Source of the DNA: Schizochytrium sp. CCTCC M209059
Taxonomy: Eukaryota > Sar > Bigyra > Thraustochytrida > Thraustochytriidae
Assembly (NCBI GenBank): GCA_000818945.1
Contig: KN805477.1
Span: forward strand, 4,753 to 37,363
DNA: 32,611 nt
Direction of reading: 5' to 3'
Shown: positions 1 to 8,873 of the stretch, in pieces
How positions within the stretch are numbered: position 1 is the stretch's first letter
Layout of the letters: every line of letters starts with the position of its first letter
The notes under the pieces: model-generated
The model's input: only the letters and a program-made list of their open reading frames with translations
What the model was told of the DNA's origin: nothing
The model's database searches: none
Position numbers and translations under genes: made by a program

Positions 1-69
1 GGAGGGGGGGTTCGAAAAGAAAACGAGTAGAAAGAAAAATCAGACAGTGCAGCAGTCTCACGGATGTAG

Positions 70-1533
70 TCAATGCGAAGGCGGCTCGTGGTCGCCGTCC
101 GACGCAGAATGACCCTTGTTGAGTGAAAATCGCTCGACATCGCAGCTGTACGTGCGTGGCGTGAGCTTGATGACTGTATTGAGCGGAATGGATACAAAGG
201 GGGCGTCCTCGCGCGTGTCGCCCACAAAGTAAGCATAAATGATGCGAAGAATGCCTTGGTGGCCGACAATGAGAACTGGGTCACGCTGCCGCTCGACCTC
301 ATGGATAATCGGGTCGAGGCGCGCAATGACGTCAAGGTACGACTCTCCGCGAGGATAGCGGTAGCCGAGCTTGTCATCCGAGCGACGCTTGAACTCTTCG
401 GGGGCCTTCTCCTCGATCTCCTTGTAGGTGAAGCCATCAAAAGCGCCAGCGTGAATCTCTGACAGGCTCGAGCAAATGCGTGGGCGCATCACAATCCACC
501 CATCGTCACACTTATGGTGGACAATGTGGCGCGCAGTGAGCTGCGTACGGCGCAGTGAACTCGTGAAAAGACGCGCGTGCGGCACCACGCGATTCTCGGG
601 GTCCTTAAAGTTGCCATCCTCATCAAGGCCGAGAATCTCGGTGTGCACGAACTTGGCAAGCTCCTTGGCGTACTGTTCGCCGCTCTCGCTAAGCTGAGAG
701 TCACCGCCAATCTTGCCCAAAACATTGTACTGGGATTGCCCGTGGCGGGACAGATAAATGGTGCGTGGCGTTGTGTGCAGGTTCATGAGAAACTGGACGA
801 TGCGGCCAGGCAAAAAGCCAGAAATGTGGTTCATGGAGATGGAACGGCCGGCATCGATCATTTTGATCCAGGATAGGGAGCGATCCTCGCTGTTCTCCTC
901 GGTAATAGGCTCGTACGCCGATCGGTAGTGTTCGATACGCTGCATGAAGTCGGTCACGGCCTTATCGGGGTCCATGCCTTCGTAGTCGGGCATGCTCAGT
1001 TTGGTCTCACGGACGTTTCCTTCGACAAGCTCCTCGTTGCGAATAACGCTCTCGACGAAGATGACCTTGTGGACGGACTCGAGCGAGGTCTTAAGCTGGT
1101 CGCAGATCCAGGTACGCCGCTGACGCGTCGTGTTTGTCGCGTCGTAGATGGCCACGCGCGACCTAAAGTCGGAGCCCTGGAGCCACTTAATAAGGTCGTC
1201 CATGGCCTCTTGCGCGCACTGGTCGCGAAGCTTGACGAACTCTTCATTGGATGGGTCGAAGAAGGTGTGCGGCGATTTGGCGCCGACGAGCTTGCGTCTG
1301 TAGTTGCCCACGTTGAAGACCTTGGTGTCCGACCCGTGGAAGAACTGCAAGTACTGGCTCAGTCTCCGCGCGAGGTAGGTCTTGCCCGTCGCCGGCAGCC
1401 CCACCAGCGCGATCACGTACTTGTCGCCGTTGTTGTACAAGGTCGGCATCTCCGCCTGCGGTTCTGGGTTGTCCACATTGGCGACCAGGTGGTCGTACCC
1501 GACCAGGCTCGTCGTGCTGTTCGAGGTCTCCAT
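70..1533 (-). CDS. PFKFB: 6-phosphofructo-2-kinase / fructose-2,6-bisphosphatase
   Basis: Bifunctional enzyme that makes and degrades fructose-2,6-bisphosphate, the allosteric regulator of glycolysis versus gluconeogenesis in the cytosol. From the ATG at 1533 the product is 487 aa. The frame stays open upstream to a TTG at 1563, but the ATG beginning METSNS is the first methionine. The N-terminal kinase domain (about 40-250) has the Walker A loop GLPATGKT (45-52) and the DATNTTRQRR segment near 131-140. The C-terminal histidine-phosphatase domain (about 258-450) has RHG (263-265, phospho-acceptor His), the SLSEIHAG segment with the acid residue Glu359, and GHQG with the second His near 425. 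Length is usual for the family and both active sites look intact, so both activities are expected. The P-loop has Thr where animal enzymes usually have Arg. No intron is needed. It is divergent from the TilS-like gene. Confidence 0.95.
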   Translation of the reverse strand: METSNSTTSLVGYDHLVANVDNPEPQAEMPTLYNNGDKYVIALVGLPATGKTYLARRLSQYLQFFHGSDTKVFNVGNYRRKLVGAKSPHTFFDPSNEEFVKLRDQCAQEAMDDLIKWLQGSDFRSRVAIYDATNTTRQRRTWICDQLKTSLESVHKVIFVESVIRNEELVEGNVRETKLSMPDYEGMDPDKAVTDFMQRIEHYRSAYEPITEENSEDRSLSWIKMIDAGRSISMNHISGFLPGRIVQFLMNLHTTPRTIYLSRHGQSQYNVLGKIGGDSQLSESGEQYAKELAKFVHTEILGLDEDGNFKDPENRVVPHARLFTSSLRRTQLTARHIVHHKCDDGWIVMRPRICSSLSEIHAGAFDGFTYKEIEEKAPEEFKRRSDDKLGYRYPRGESYLDVIARLDPIIHEVERQRDPVLIVGHQGILRIIYAYFVGDTREDAPFVSIPLNTVIKLTPRTYSCDVERFSLNKGHSASDGDHEPPSH

Positions 1534-1720
1534 CCTCCCGCGCTGCGCCGCCGCGCCCGCCAAGCAAGCTGCTCTCCGCGCCCGTCCCGCCCCGCCGCGC
1601 CTGCCTCGCCCCGCCTCGCCTGCCTCGTCGCGTCGCCGCTTTTCTTCCTTGCTTCCTTCCAGGCCTCGGACGGCGACGCGGCCCGGCCAGGCCCAGACCA
1701 GGCTAGGCGACCAGCTGCAG

Positions 1721-1750
1721 CGCGGCGCTGCGCGGCGCTGCGCGGCGCTG
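1721..1750. repeat. Three perfect 10-bp GC-rich tandem repeats
   Basis: The unit CGCGGCGCTG occurs three times in a row, followed by degenerate copies. It lies about 190 bp upstream of the PFKFB start codon, probably within its promoter or leader. Confidence 0.9.
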
Positions 1751-1957
1751 CGATGCGCTGCGCGCTCCCCGCGTCCGCGCCGCGGCGCTCCTCGCTCGCG
1801 TCGCTCGTCCGCGCGGGCGTCGCTGCGCGGCGCTGCCTCGTGCGTGCGTGCGCGGCGGCGGCTCTTGGATTCGAATTTGGTTCACGCGAGCTCCGCCAGC
1901 TACTACAGCTGCTCCTTTCCGCTACTACTAATAAATAACATGTGCCACGGTGAAGAA

Positions 1958-1958
1958 G

Positions 1959-1988
<30 letters not shown>
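1958..1988. repeat. AAGC tetranucleotide microsatellite
   Basis: Seven or more tandem AAGC units. The same motif recurs at 31024-31080, so it is a favoured simple repeat of this genome. Confidence 0.9.
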
Positions 1989-1990
<2 letters not shown>

Positions 1991-2030
1991 GGGCCGAATA
2001 CGAAAAAGCAAGCACGCTACAAGCGAGCAC

Positions 2031-2057
2031 AAGAAAGAAAGAAAGAAAGAAAGAAAG
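2031..2057. repeat. GAAA tetranucleotide microsatellite
   Basis: About six tandem GAAA units in the PFKFB/TilS-like intergenic region. Confidence 0.9.
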
Positions 2058-2499
2058 CACACGGCATGCATGCACGCACAAGAACCTGCTGCTGGCCGAG
2101 GCGGAGATGGAGGGCCCGGACAGGCACGCCAGCTAGCGGCTAGCAGCACGCTTTGCGCGGAGAAGATTATCGAGCGGAAGACGAAGAAGAAGGGCCGAGG
2201 ATGCGTGCGCTCTGGAGGTGGTCGCGGCTACACTGCAGATGATGGCAAAAAAGAAGAAGCTGGGGAAAAAAAGAAAAAAGAAAAACAAAAGCCGCGCTTC
2301 CCCGGCCGCGAAGAACACTTGCGGACCGCGGCGCAAGTGGCTTAAAGGGAGATTGCGGACTTGCGGCGCGATTTGTGCAGTGCCCAGAGAGAGCTGCGGT
2401 GCAAATGATTGTGTCGGCCAACGTGTGAGTAGCTGTGGTACGGGAAAGAAGGACCGGGACCCTCGCATTGCTTTGGGTCGCCATCCAGCGCGGCCACCA

Positions 2500-2548
2500 C
2501 CAAGACCAAGACCGTGACCGAGACCGAGACTGAGACTGAGACTGACTG
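2500..2548. repeat. Degenerate GACCGA/GACTGA hexamer array
   Basis: Imperfect hexanucleotide repeats based on GACCAA, GACCGA and GACTGA, about 320 bp upstream of the TilS-like start codon. Confidence 0.75.
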
Positions 2549-2864
2549 TGAGTTTCGAGCCAGAATCACCACGGAAGAAGGGAAAAGCGAGGTCAAGAGA
2601 ACGCTATCTTAGCAGCGTGATCCCGCCGGAGGAGAAAGAGGGGGTGGGGGAAGGGGTGCCGGGACGCAAGCCTGCTCGATTGAGGTCCTAGGCCTGAACT
2701 GCTTTGCTCTGCTCTGCTCTGCTCCAAAGGCGAGCGAAACCTGCACAAGTAAATAAAGCTCCAACGTCAGGAAAGAAAGCTCGCAAAGGCGAAGGGCTTT
2801 CAGGCGTAAGGAGACCACGCGGACACGTGGTGCCAAGTATTTGTAAAGAAAAGAAAAAGTAAAC

Positions 2865-5060
2865 ATGGACGAAAAGGACCCAGAAAAGGTGCTCAAGCTA
2901 TGGTTTGGCAATAGTACCGCCAGCGATCTCACGCAGAAACGACGCGAGTTATGGTTCGCGTCCGATGGCGCACTCCGAGACCAAGCAGACGCTCTCGTGC
3001 GAAAAGAACTTGGTGAACTGCTGCCTCTCGCTCGCGATCCCTCAAGCTCCCTCGTCCAACAATGGGCGCGACCAAGGGCCTCGGCAAGAGAAATGCTCGC
3101 CCTCGTGGTGGTTCTTGACCAGGTCTCACGACATTTACTCCGAGGCCACGAAGAGGAAATTGATGCCTGCACCCGAGAGGCCGTTCGATACGCGCGTGTA
3201 GCCTTCGATCGCGGCCTCGACCGACATTTGCGCGCTGCAGAGTTCTGTTTCCTTGCTCTCCCGCTGCGTCACTTTCTCAAACGTATGCCCTTAGATCCGG
3301 CCTGCACGGAAATTCGAGACTTGCTTAAAACAAAGGGAGACGAACGCCAAGACGATGAAGCAGCGCACATGACAGCCCTGGAACGCTTCGACACAGCCAC
3401 GGCGGCCTCGGATGTCCTGGGCTCGAGTGCTCCTCGAGATGGTATCTCAGACGCTGATATTCTTGAGGAACCCGAAATGGCTGACCAGGTAGAGACATGT
3501 CTGGATGAGGACCGTCTTGCTTTGATTGCCAAGGACCGTGTGTTTGCTCTCGTGTCCGGCTTCCTCGACGAGCGAGTCAACGAAGGCGACGACCTCTTCA
3601 TCTCTCTTTCCGGCGGTGTTGACAGCATGGTCATTGCAGCATGTCTTGCGGCTTATTCGCGTCTGCCCCGAGGCTTTGCATTGCGCGCGCGTAAGAAGCG
3701 CCGCGTCGACGATGCCGATGCGCAGCTGGCCAAGCCACGTCATAGAGTCGTTGCTGTCCACATTGACTATGGTAATCGGCCGGAGAGCGGCGCCGAGGCC
3801 GATCTCGTCAAGCGCTGGTGTCTTGCGCATGGCATCACTTGTGAGGTCACAGCCATTACTGCGGTGCGACGCGGCGTGACACCCCGCGACGAGTACGAGA
3901 AGAAGTCGCGCGCAATGCGCTATGATGCATACCGGCGCGCCATGGAAGGCCATAACAATGGGCGCTCGGCCATCATGTTTGGTCACCACCAGGGCGACGT
4001 GCAGGAGAACGTCGTGAGCAACGCCATGAAAGGTGCCAGTGTGCTCGATTTATCAGGTATGACACCCGAAAGTACTGTGGAGGGCGTGCGCGTATGGCGC
4101 CCACTCTTGTCGCTGAACAAGGGCGGCATTTACACCTTTGCGCGCAAGTACGGGGTTCCTTGGTTCAAGGATACGACGCCTCGCTGGTCAACACGAGGCA
4201 AGCTGCGCAATCGGCTTTGGCCTGCGCTTGGGCTTGTCTACGGCGCAGGCTTTGGATCATCGCTCAGTTCCCTGGCTGCGCAATCCGACGAAGTGAACGC
4301 CATGCTACGGAGCGAGATCTTTGAGCCCTTCTGGAATTCCATCACCTTTGGTCGTCTTGGCGCCTGGATCCCACTGACCGCGCCCGGTCTGCTGGATCGC
4401 CCGTTCTTCTTCTGGCGCTACGCCTTGCGCCATGTATGCCATCATTTGCAAGCTGGCGCCATTCGCGAACAGCCCATTGCACGACTCACGGACTTGCTAC
4501 AATCGCGCAAATTTCGCGGAAAGAATCAGCAAGACAAGTGCAGATGGCTCGAACTTCGCTTCCAGAACCCGAGCTTGCTATATGATGAAGGGTCGGCCTT
4601 GTGCATTTTCCGCGAGCTTCCAGACGCCCCAGCGCGCGAGAGCGCTTTGCAAGAAGACGGCTTTTGGCAGCTCTATTCACGAAAACATGGAGAGAAGGAC
4701 GTCAGCCTTCCGAGCCTGCTTCCCGATGGCGAATCGCACTTATTTGGGCCATTTCGTGTCAGTGTGGAACGCGCAAGTGAGGCCGGCGCACCAGGCTCTT
4801 CCTTTGATCTACGCGCCTGGATGATGAATGGGTACTTGCGCTATACATTGCCTTTTTCCGCATCATATGTGCCGTGCCCGCAATATGGGCGCAAGATTGA
4901 TTTTTTTCGAGGCGTTGACCGCAAGTTAAGGGCAATGTTGCCCATCGTCATCAATGCTGATGCGCTTGAAAACGGCTCTGCCAAGTCTACAGCAACAACG
5001 CGCGAAGACGCAAGCGATGGATTTGTTCATGTGAAGATTGGGCTGGCGACGTCGTCGTGA
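2865..5060 (+). CDS. DUF924 - tRNA(Ile)-lysidine synthase-like (PP-loop ATPase) fusion
   Basis: The product is 731 aa from the ATG at 2865. Residues about 6-140 match the DUF924 family (KLWFG, then WFASD, LVVVLDQVSRHLLRG, and a helical tail with ALPLRHFLK). Residues about 238-455 form an N-type PP-loop ATPase of the TilS/MesJ type. It has SGGVDS (249-254), VAVHIDYGNRPES, GHHQGDVQEN (373-382), a WRPLL segment and a KLRNRLWPAL segment resembling the RNxxR region of TilS. Family knowledge: TilS adenylates C34 of tRNA-Ile(CAU) and replaces its carbonyl oxygen with lysine. The C-terminal 270 residues are not recognised. GHHQGD replaces the more usual GHHxDD. No mitochondrial or plastid transit peptide is evident, since the acidic N terminus runs straight into DUF924. 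The substrate could therefore be another tRNA or base. It diverges from PFKFB and converges on LSM7. Family call is firm, exact reaction is not. Confidence 0.82.
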   Translation: MDEKDPEKVLKLWFGNSTASDLTQKRRELWFASDGALRDQADALVRKELGELLPLARDPSSSLVQQWARPRASAREMLALVVVLDQVSRHLLRGHEEEIDACTREAVRYARVAFDRGLDRHLRAAEFCFLALPLRHFLKRMPLDPACTEIRDLLKTKGDERQDDEAAHMTALERFDTATAASDVLGSSAPRDGISDADILEEPEMADQVETCLDEDRLALIAKDRVFALVSGFLDERVNEGDDLFISLSGGVDSMVIAACLAAYSRLPRGFALRARKKRRVDDADAQLAKPRHRVVAVHIDYGNRPESGAEADLVKRWCLAHGITCEVTAITAVRRGVTPRDEYEKKSRAMRYDAYRRAMEGHNNGRSAIMFGHHQGDVQENVVSNAMKGASVLDLSGMTPESTVEGVRVWRPLLSLNKGGIYTFARKYGVPWFKDTTPRWSTRGKLRNRLWPALGLVYGAGFGSSLSSLAAQSDEVNAMLRSEIFEPFWNSITFGRLGAWIPLTAPGLLDRPFFFWRYALRHVCHHLQAGAIREQPIARLTDLLQSRKFRGKNQQDKCRWLELRFQNPSLLYDEGSALCIFRELPDAPARESALQEDGFWQLYSRKHGEKDVSLPSLLPDGESHLFGPFRVSVERASEAGAPGSSFDLRAWMMNGYLRYTLPFSASYVPCPQYGRKIDFFRGVDRKLRAMLPIVINADALENGSAKSTATTREDASDGFVHVKIGLATSS

Positions 5061-5433
5061 TTCTCAATTGGTTTTGGACTCGAGACACTTGTGCATGCAT
5101 TCATGCAGAAAAAGAGAAAAGTGACGTCAAAATGAGAAGATAGGCCTATGTCGTTCGCCTTTTTAGCTCATTGACGCATGCACATGGTCCACCAGAACGA
5201 GGAGATACCACGTTGCAATCTTCGAGGTGTGTTGATACTTAATTGCAGCCGCGCCCCTTTTGATTTTTTTCAAATTTTTTAAAATGAAGAATGGAAAAAA
5301 GAAAAGGAGAGGTAACTTATAGAAACAGACGAGTGCAGTTGAAGCACGCATCATGGTGCTAAGGACTTTGCTTGGCGTTTGACAGAAAGATCAAGCATGG
5401 CCATGTTTGAAAAAACGAAGAAAACCCAATCTT
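5061..5433. other. Convergent 3' intergenic region
   Basis: The 373 bp between the converging stops of the TilS-like gene and LSM7 hold both 3' ends. The sequence is clearly more AT-rich than the genes, with T-runs and A-runs near 5258-5305. No additional gene was recognised. Confidence 0.6.
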
Positions 5434-5972
5434 CTAGCTCGAGGCCTCAGGTGCCGCTCCGCTGTCATTTTGTTCTTCCTGATCTTGCTGCTGCTGCTCG
5501 AAAGGAGACGTGGTCTTAACGTAACCCTCGGCGGGGCAAACAAGCATGACCGAGTTACCACGGCAGACAACCAGGCCCAAGGCGCGAGTCTCGTTTGTAG
5601 TCAGGCTTGGGTCTTCAGGGTCGCGCATGAACTCTACGGTGTCTTCAAGCACAATATTCACGAGCTGATCATAGCCCTTGAGAGTACCGACGACTGCGTT
5701 GGCAAAGAGTTCGCGTACGTTCGTTAGTGTTATACTCATTTCGAGGTCCTTTCTTTTCCTTTCTCCGCGCGGCATACCAGCCAGATAGATGCTCAAGCTT
5801 ACCTTCGCGACCGCCTTGAAACCTAACGTGAACCTTTTTATTGACATGGTCCTTGAGGTCAAGAATATCGCGTCGTTGCTGTTGTGCGTTGCCAAGCCGT
5901 CAGTCTTTAACTCTTGCTCGCTCGCTCGCTCACTCGCTCACTCCTGTATTATGCATGCGTCAATGGTACCAT
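5434..5972 (-). CDS. LSM7: U6 snRNA-associated Sm-like protein LSm7 (spliced)
   Basis: Component of the LSm1-7 (cytoplasmic mRNA decay) and LSm2-8 (nuclear U6 snRNA) rings. The last exon (5434-5693) encodes VGTLKGYDQLVN, EDTVEFMRDPED and LGLVVCRGNSVMLV, the Sm1/Sm2 motifs typical of LSm7. Unspliced, the first Sm strand is missing. A GTAAGC donor at 5802 and a CAG acceptor at 5694 define a 109-nt intron. Removing it joins an upstream exon (5803-5878) that encodes DILDLKDHVNKKVHVRFQ and then GGRE, which restores the family motif GGREVVGTLKGYD in phase. A stop codon upstream of that exon and a CAG acceptor at 5881-5879 require one more short exon in phase 0. Two solutions exist: an ATG at 5972-5970 directly before a GTACC donor, or an ATG at 5956 with a GTGAGC donor at 5941. 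The C terminus carries a short Q/E-rich tail. It diverges from RPL23A. Confidence 0.85.
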
Positions 5973-6785
5973 GGCAACGTTTTAACGTCTTGTGTGGCGC
6001 ACGCGCCATAGACTTTCTGCCTAATTCCACGTTCGCACAGAGAGTTGCTACTCTGGCATGCGCACAACTTGCAGCGCTTTCGCCCTATTCTCTTCGCTCA
6101 GCTGCTCGCTCGCCTTTTTCACACGCCCCGTCGCTCGTCGCGTATCCTGGGCACGGAGATACTCACTCGCTTGCCAATTTGAAATGAAATCCCTCCCGGC
6201 CGACGTCCTTCGCTCGCCTGCGCGCACGTACCATGGTGTCTTCCCTCGGGCCCGGCCTATCCAAGAATGCGCCTTCTCCCGCTGCCGCTTCCGCCTCGCC
6301 GTCTCGCCGTCCCGCCGCCTCGTCGCCTCGCTCTTGCGCGTCTTCTCCGCTCTGCCCGTCTCCCTTTTCTCCCCAAAAATTATCGCTCAGCCGAACCGGC
6401 CTATTCTCGCCGGCCTATCCGCCCATGTTCCCTTTCGGTTCTGCTCTCGTTCCCTCGTATGTTCCAATCCTATCCGTTCCGTTCCACCTCTCTCCGCCCC
6501 GCGCCTCTTTTCCGGCGCCGATTCGCGCCGGACTCCTACGAGCCCTAGTTCGCGCCGGCACGGCCGCTGCTGTTCTAGGGAACCGCGTAGACAGGCATTA
6601 GGAGGGGCGGGCGCGGCGGGCGAGCGGAGGGCGCGGCGCAGATAGACCGGTTGATAGGCCGGAAAGCGCCGGCGCCCATTCATCCGGCGCAAGCAGAGAG
6701 AGAGAGCGGCGGCGAGAGGGAGAGGGAGAAGGAGCCGCAAGCAGACCAGAAGCACTCGACGGAGACGCAGCTCATCACCGGCACG
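5973..6785. other. Divergent promoter region of LSM7 and RPL23A
   Basis: About 0.8 kb between two divergent housekeeping genes. The LSM7 side is mixed in composition. The RPL23A side is pyrimidine-rich on the plus strand (6260-6540) and then purine-rich with GAGA runs (6694-6735) just before the start codon. The long ORFs on both strands here are Arg/Ala/Pro/Ser-rich composition artefacts. Confidence 0.55.
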
Positions 6786-7703
6786 ATGGCGCGCGGTACG
6801 TGCGGCGCGGGGGAGGAGAGGGGCGCGAGGCAGCGCCGCGGCGGGAGGCGGCTCTCGCGCGCGAGCGGGAGCAGCAGCTGCAGCCGCAGCCGCAGCGGTA
6901 GCGGTGGCGGCAGCGGCGGCGCCACGAGCGAATGGGAGAATGACGGACAGCCGTGGCTGGCTGGACGCGGCGACGGGCCTTGCTGCTTGCTTTGTAGGCT
7001 GTGAGCGAGCGAGCGCGCGTGCAGAGGCGAGGTCGCGCGGAGAGGTGTTGAGAGTATGGAAGACGGCAGACGACGTCGTGGCGACGTCCTTCATGGCGCT
7101 TTGAGCTGCCGTAAGGATACGGAGGAGGCGTGAAGTGCATGTGAATGGCGAGGAACTAAAAATTGTGAATCGACAAGATGACTGACGAGAACGAATATCC
7201 TTCATGATGCGTACGCGATGAATCGCTTGCTTTCGCTAAACACGCATGCGTAAAATTTGATTTATGACTATGCAGAACAAAAGTCCCAGGCCCAAAAGGC
7301 CGCCAATGCCCAGCGCGGCTCGGCCAGCACCAAGTCGGTGAAGGTGCGGACTAAGCCGCATTTTTACCGGCCGTACACCAAGCGCACCCCCAAGGCGCCC
7401 ACGTACAGCCGCAAGAGCGCCCCCCTCACCAAGGTCCCCAAGATGGACAAGTACCGTATTATCCGCTCGCCATTGTCGACTGAGGCCGCCATGAAGAAGA
7501 TTGAGGACCACAACACCCTCGTCTTCCTCGTCGATGTGCTCGCCAACAAGCGCCAGATCCGCGCCGCTGTCAAGGAGCTCTACGAGATCCAGGCCGAGAA
7601 GGTGAACACCCTTATCCGCCCGGACGGCAAGAAGAAGGCCTACGTCAAGCTCACCCAGGAGCAGGACGCGCTCGAGATTGCCAACCGCATTGGAATTATC
7701 TAA
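6786..7703 (+). CDS. RPL23A: 60S ribosomal protein L23A (uL23), one intron
   Basis: Large-subunit protein at the exit of the peptide tunnel, which binds 26S/28S rRNA and docks SRP and nascent-chain factors. Exon 2 (7276-7703) carries the whole conserved domain: a basic N-terminal region, YRIIRSPLSTEAAMKKIE, LVFLVDVLANKRQI, and the C-terminal AYVKLTQEQDALEIANRIGII. The frame upstream of exon 2 begins with MIYDYA, which fits no L23. An ATG at 6786 gives ATGGCGCGCG followed by a GTACG donor at 6796. A CAG acceptor ends at 7275, and splicing gives MAREQKSQAQKAAN in phase. Exon 1 is thus only 10 nt of coding sequence and the intron is 480 nt. The protein is 145 aa. A long intron just after the start codon is common in ribosomal protein genes and may carry transcriptional enhancer function (inference). 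Confidence 0.93.
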
Positions 7704-8873
7704 TCGGAGTGATTGATTGTTGCCGCCTTTTTGCATTTTCTGCATGCTTTTCCTTCCCTTCCTTCGTCATCATATTTCTCTCCTCCTTTATGCAAAAGGG
7801 CATGCCTTTTCTTTTACAGCCCAGAGGTAATGTTGGCATCGCAGATGCAAGAAATGGCGCTTTGGTTGATCCACTTTCTGCATTTTCTTGATAAAAGCTT
7901 GTTTCTCCTTTTGCACTCGTGCCATGGGATTGATTTACAGTCTGTACATTGCTCTTCTTGAGTAGCAGAGACGAAGATCCTCCTTGCTGCAGACTTGATT
8001 TTCGATGTCACGAAGCGTCAATACGAATTATAAATTTCGGAAAGCCTGGCTTGAACGTTCTGAAAACACCAGTCTTGTTTCGGCTTGTTCCTTTTGGACT
8101 TTTGCGCGCTTTTGCAACCGAGTTACTGTCTTCGATCGGCGTGCACGTTTCAGAGGCATGGAAGGTCTTAAAATTTGGTTTGCACATTTCGTAAGCACAG
8201 TTTCTGTTTTCTGCGTGCATGTTGCACAAGCGCAGCTCCAAGTTTTGCAAAAGTAAAGCGAAACTCATCTCATTTTCATCTTCTTCTTTCTGCAGGCATT
8301 ACAAAGGGCTAACGCGGGAAATCATCCATTCAATGGGAAAAAGGAAAGGAGATGATGTGCGATCAGTTCAAGTTGTTAATCGACACTCACGGCGACCAAC
8401 TTGAATGCAACAAACAAATTTCCACAAGCAAGCTGGCTCGTCAGATCGCGTCAGATCGCTCAAAAGTTCGAGGCACTTAACTCTTCACTGCTGCTTATAA
8501 AAGAAGAAAAAAAGAAAGATGGAGCAAGATGTCAGTACCCTCCGACCGTCTGTCTATCTGTCCGAATGCTTGGGGATTCTCTAGGGATTCTATAGCGACA
8601 TGAGATAGGATCTTTTAGTCTTATCTGATCTTATCTTCGCGAAGCACAATGCTTGGGGATTCTATAGCGACGTGAGATAGGTTTTTTTAATCTTATCTAA
8701 TCTTATCTTCGCGAAGCGCAATTCGTACAAGAACGCGCTCAAAAAGAGGCGAGTTGTTTGAGGTGAAACTGTGTATGGTAGGCAGAGCGAAAGCAGCGAT
8801 CCGACAAAGGGCTCTCCCAAACTCATTTCTAAAGAGAGGCATACGAAAGAGAGCAAGGATGGAAACGCTACAT
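7704..8873. other. Convergent intergenic region with duplicated hairpin
   Basis: The 1.17 kb between converging RPL23A and the 79-residue protein gene is unusually long for a 3'-3' gap here. It is AT-richer than the coding DNA, begins with T-rich RPL23A 3' UTR, and contains a tandem repeat at 8565-8719. A pyrimidine tract ending in CAG at 8295 precedes a plausible short open frame (to 8404). I could not establish a gene. Confidence 0.5.
8565..8719. repeat. Two-copy tandem repeat (72-bp period) with hairpins
   Basis: Copy 1 runs from 8565 to 8647 and copy 2 from 8648 to 8719. Copy 1 carries an extra 11 bp from a local duplication of GGGATTCT. The copies match over about 67 bp at a 72-bp offset with a few substitutions. 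Each contains AGATAGG pairing with a downstream TTATCT block and ends in the palindrome TTCGCGAA. The substitutions in copy 2 keep the core of the stem. Confidence 0.8.

Larger units (their letters stand above)
1534..2864. other. Divergent intergenic region, low-complexity DNA
   Basis: This 1.3-kb stretch separates the divergent PFKFB and TilS-like genes and must hold both promoters. The part next to PFKFB is very GC-rich. It contains three perfect 10-bp repeats, a tetranucleotide AAGC array, a GAAA array and a GACTGA/GACCGA array. ORFs here translate to simple repeats (for example KASKQ) and look like no protein. No clear TATA box or RNA gene was recognised. Confidence 0.6.

Noticed and set aside
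1382..2345. Plus-strand ORFs upstream of the TilS-like gene
   Set aside because: They translate simple repeats (KASKQ, KKERKKE) and the antisense of PFKFB; no protein-like segments.
5694..5895. LSM7 read straight through to an N terminus beginning MATHNSND
   Set aside because: That start is a TTG, the read-through segment is intron, and the Sm1 first strand is found only in a different frame after splicing.
6387..7205. Long minus-strand ORF rich in Ala and Arg
   Set aside because: It overlaps the RPL23A leader, exon 1 and intron, is dominated by Ala/Arg/Pro runs, and comes from GC-rich composition.
7257..7275. RPL23A starting at MIYDYA with no intron
   Set aside because: The residues MIYDYA do not fit any L23 N terminus. 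The sequence is intron ending in CAG, and the ATG at 6786 with a GTACG donor gives a proper start in phase.
6796..7275. Intronic C/D box snoRNA in RPL23A
   Set aside because: ATGATGC and CTGA-like motifs occur near the 3' end, but spacing and terminal stems do not fit a snoRNA.
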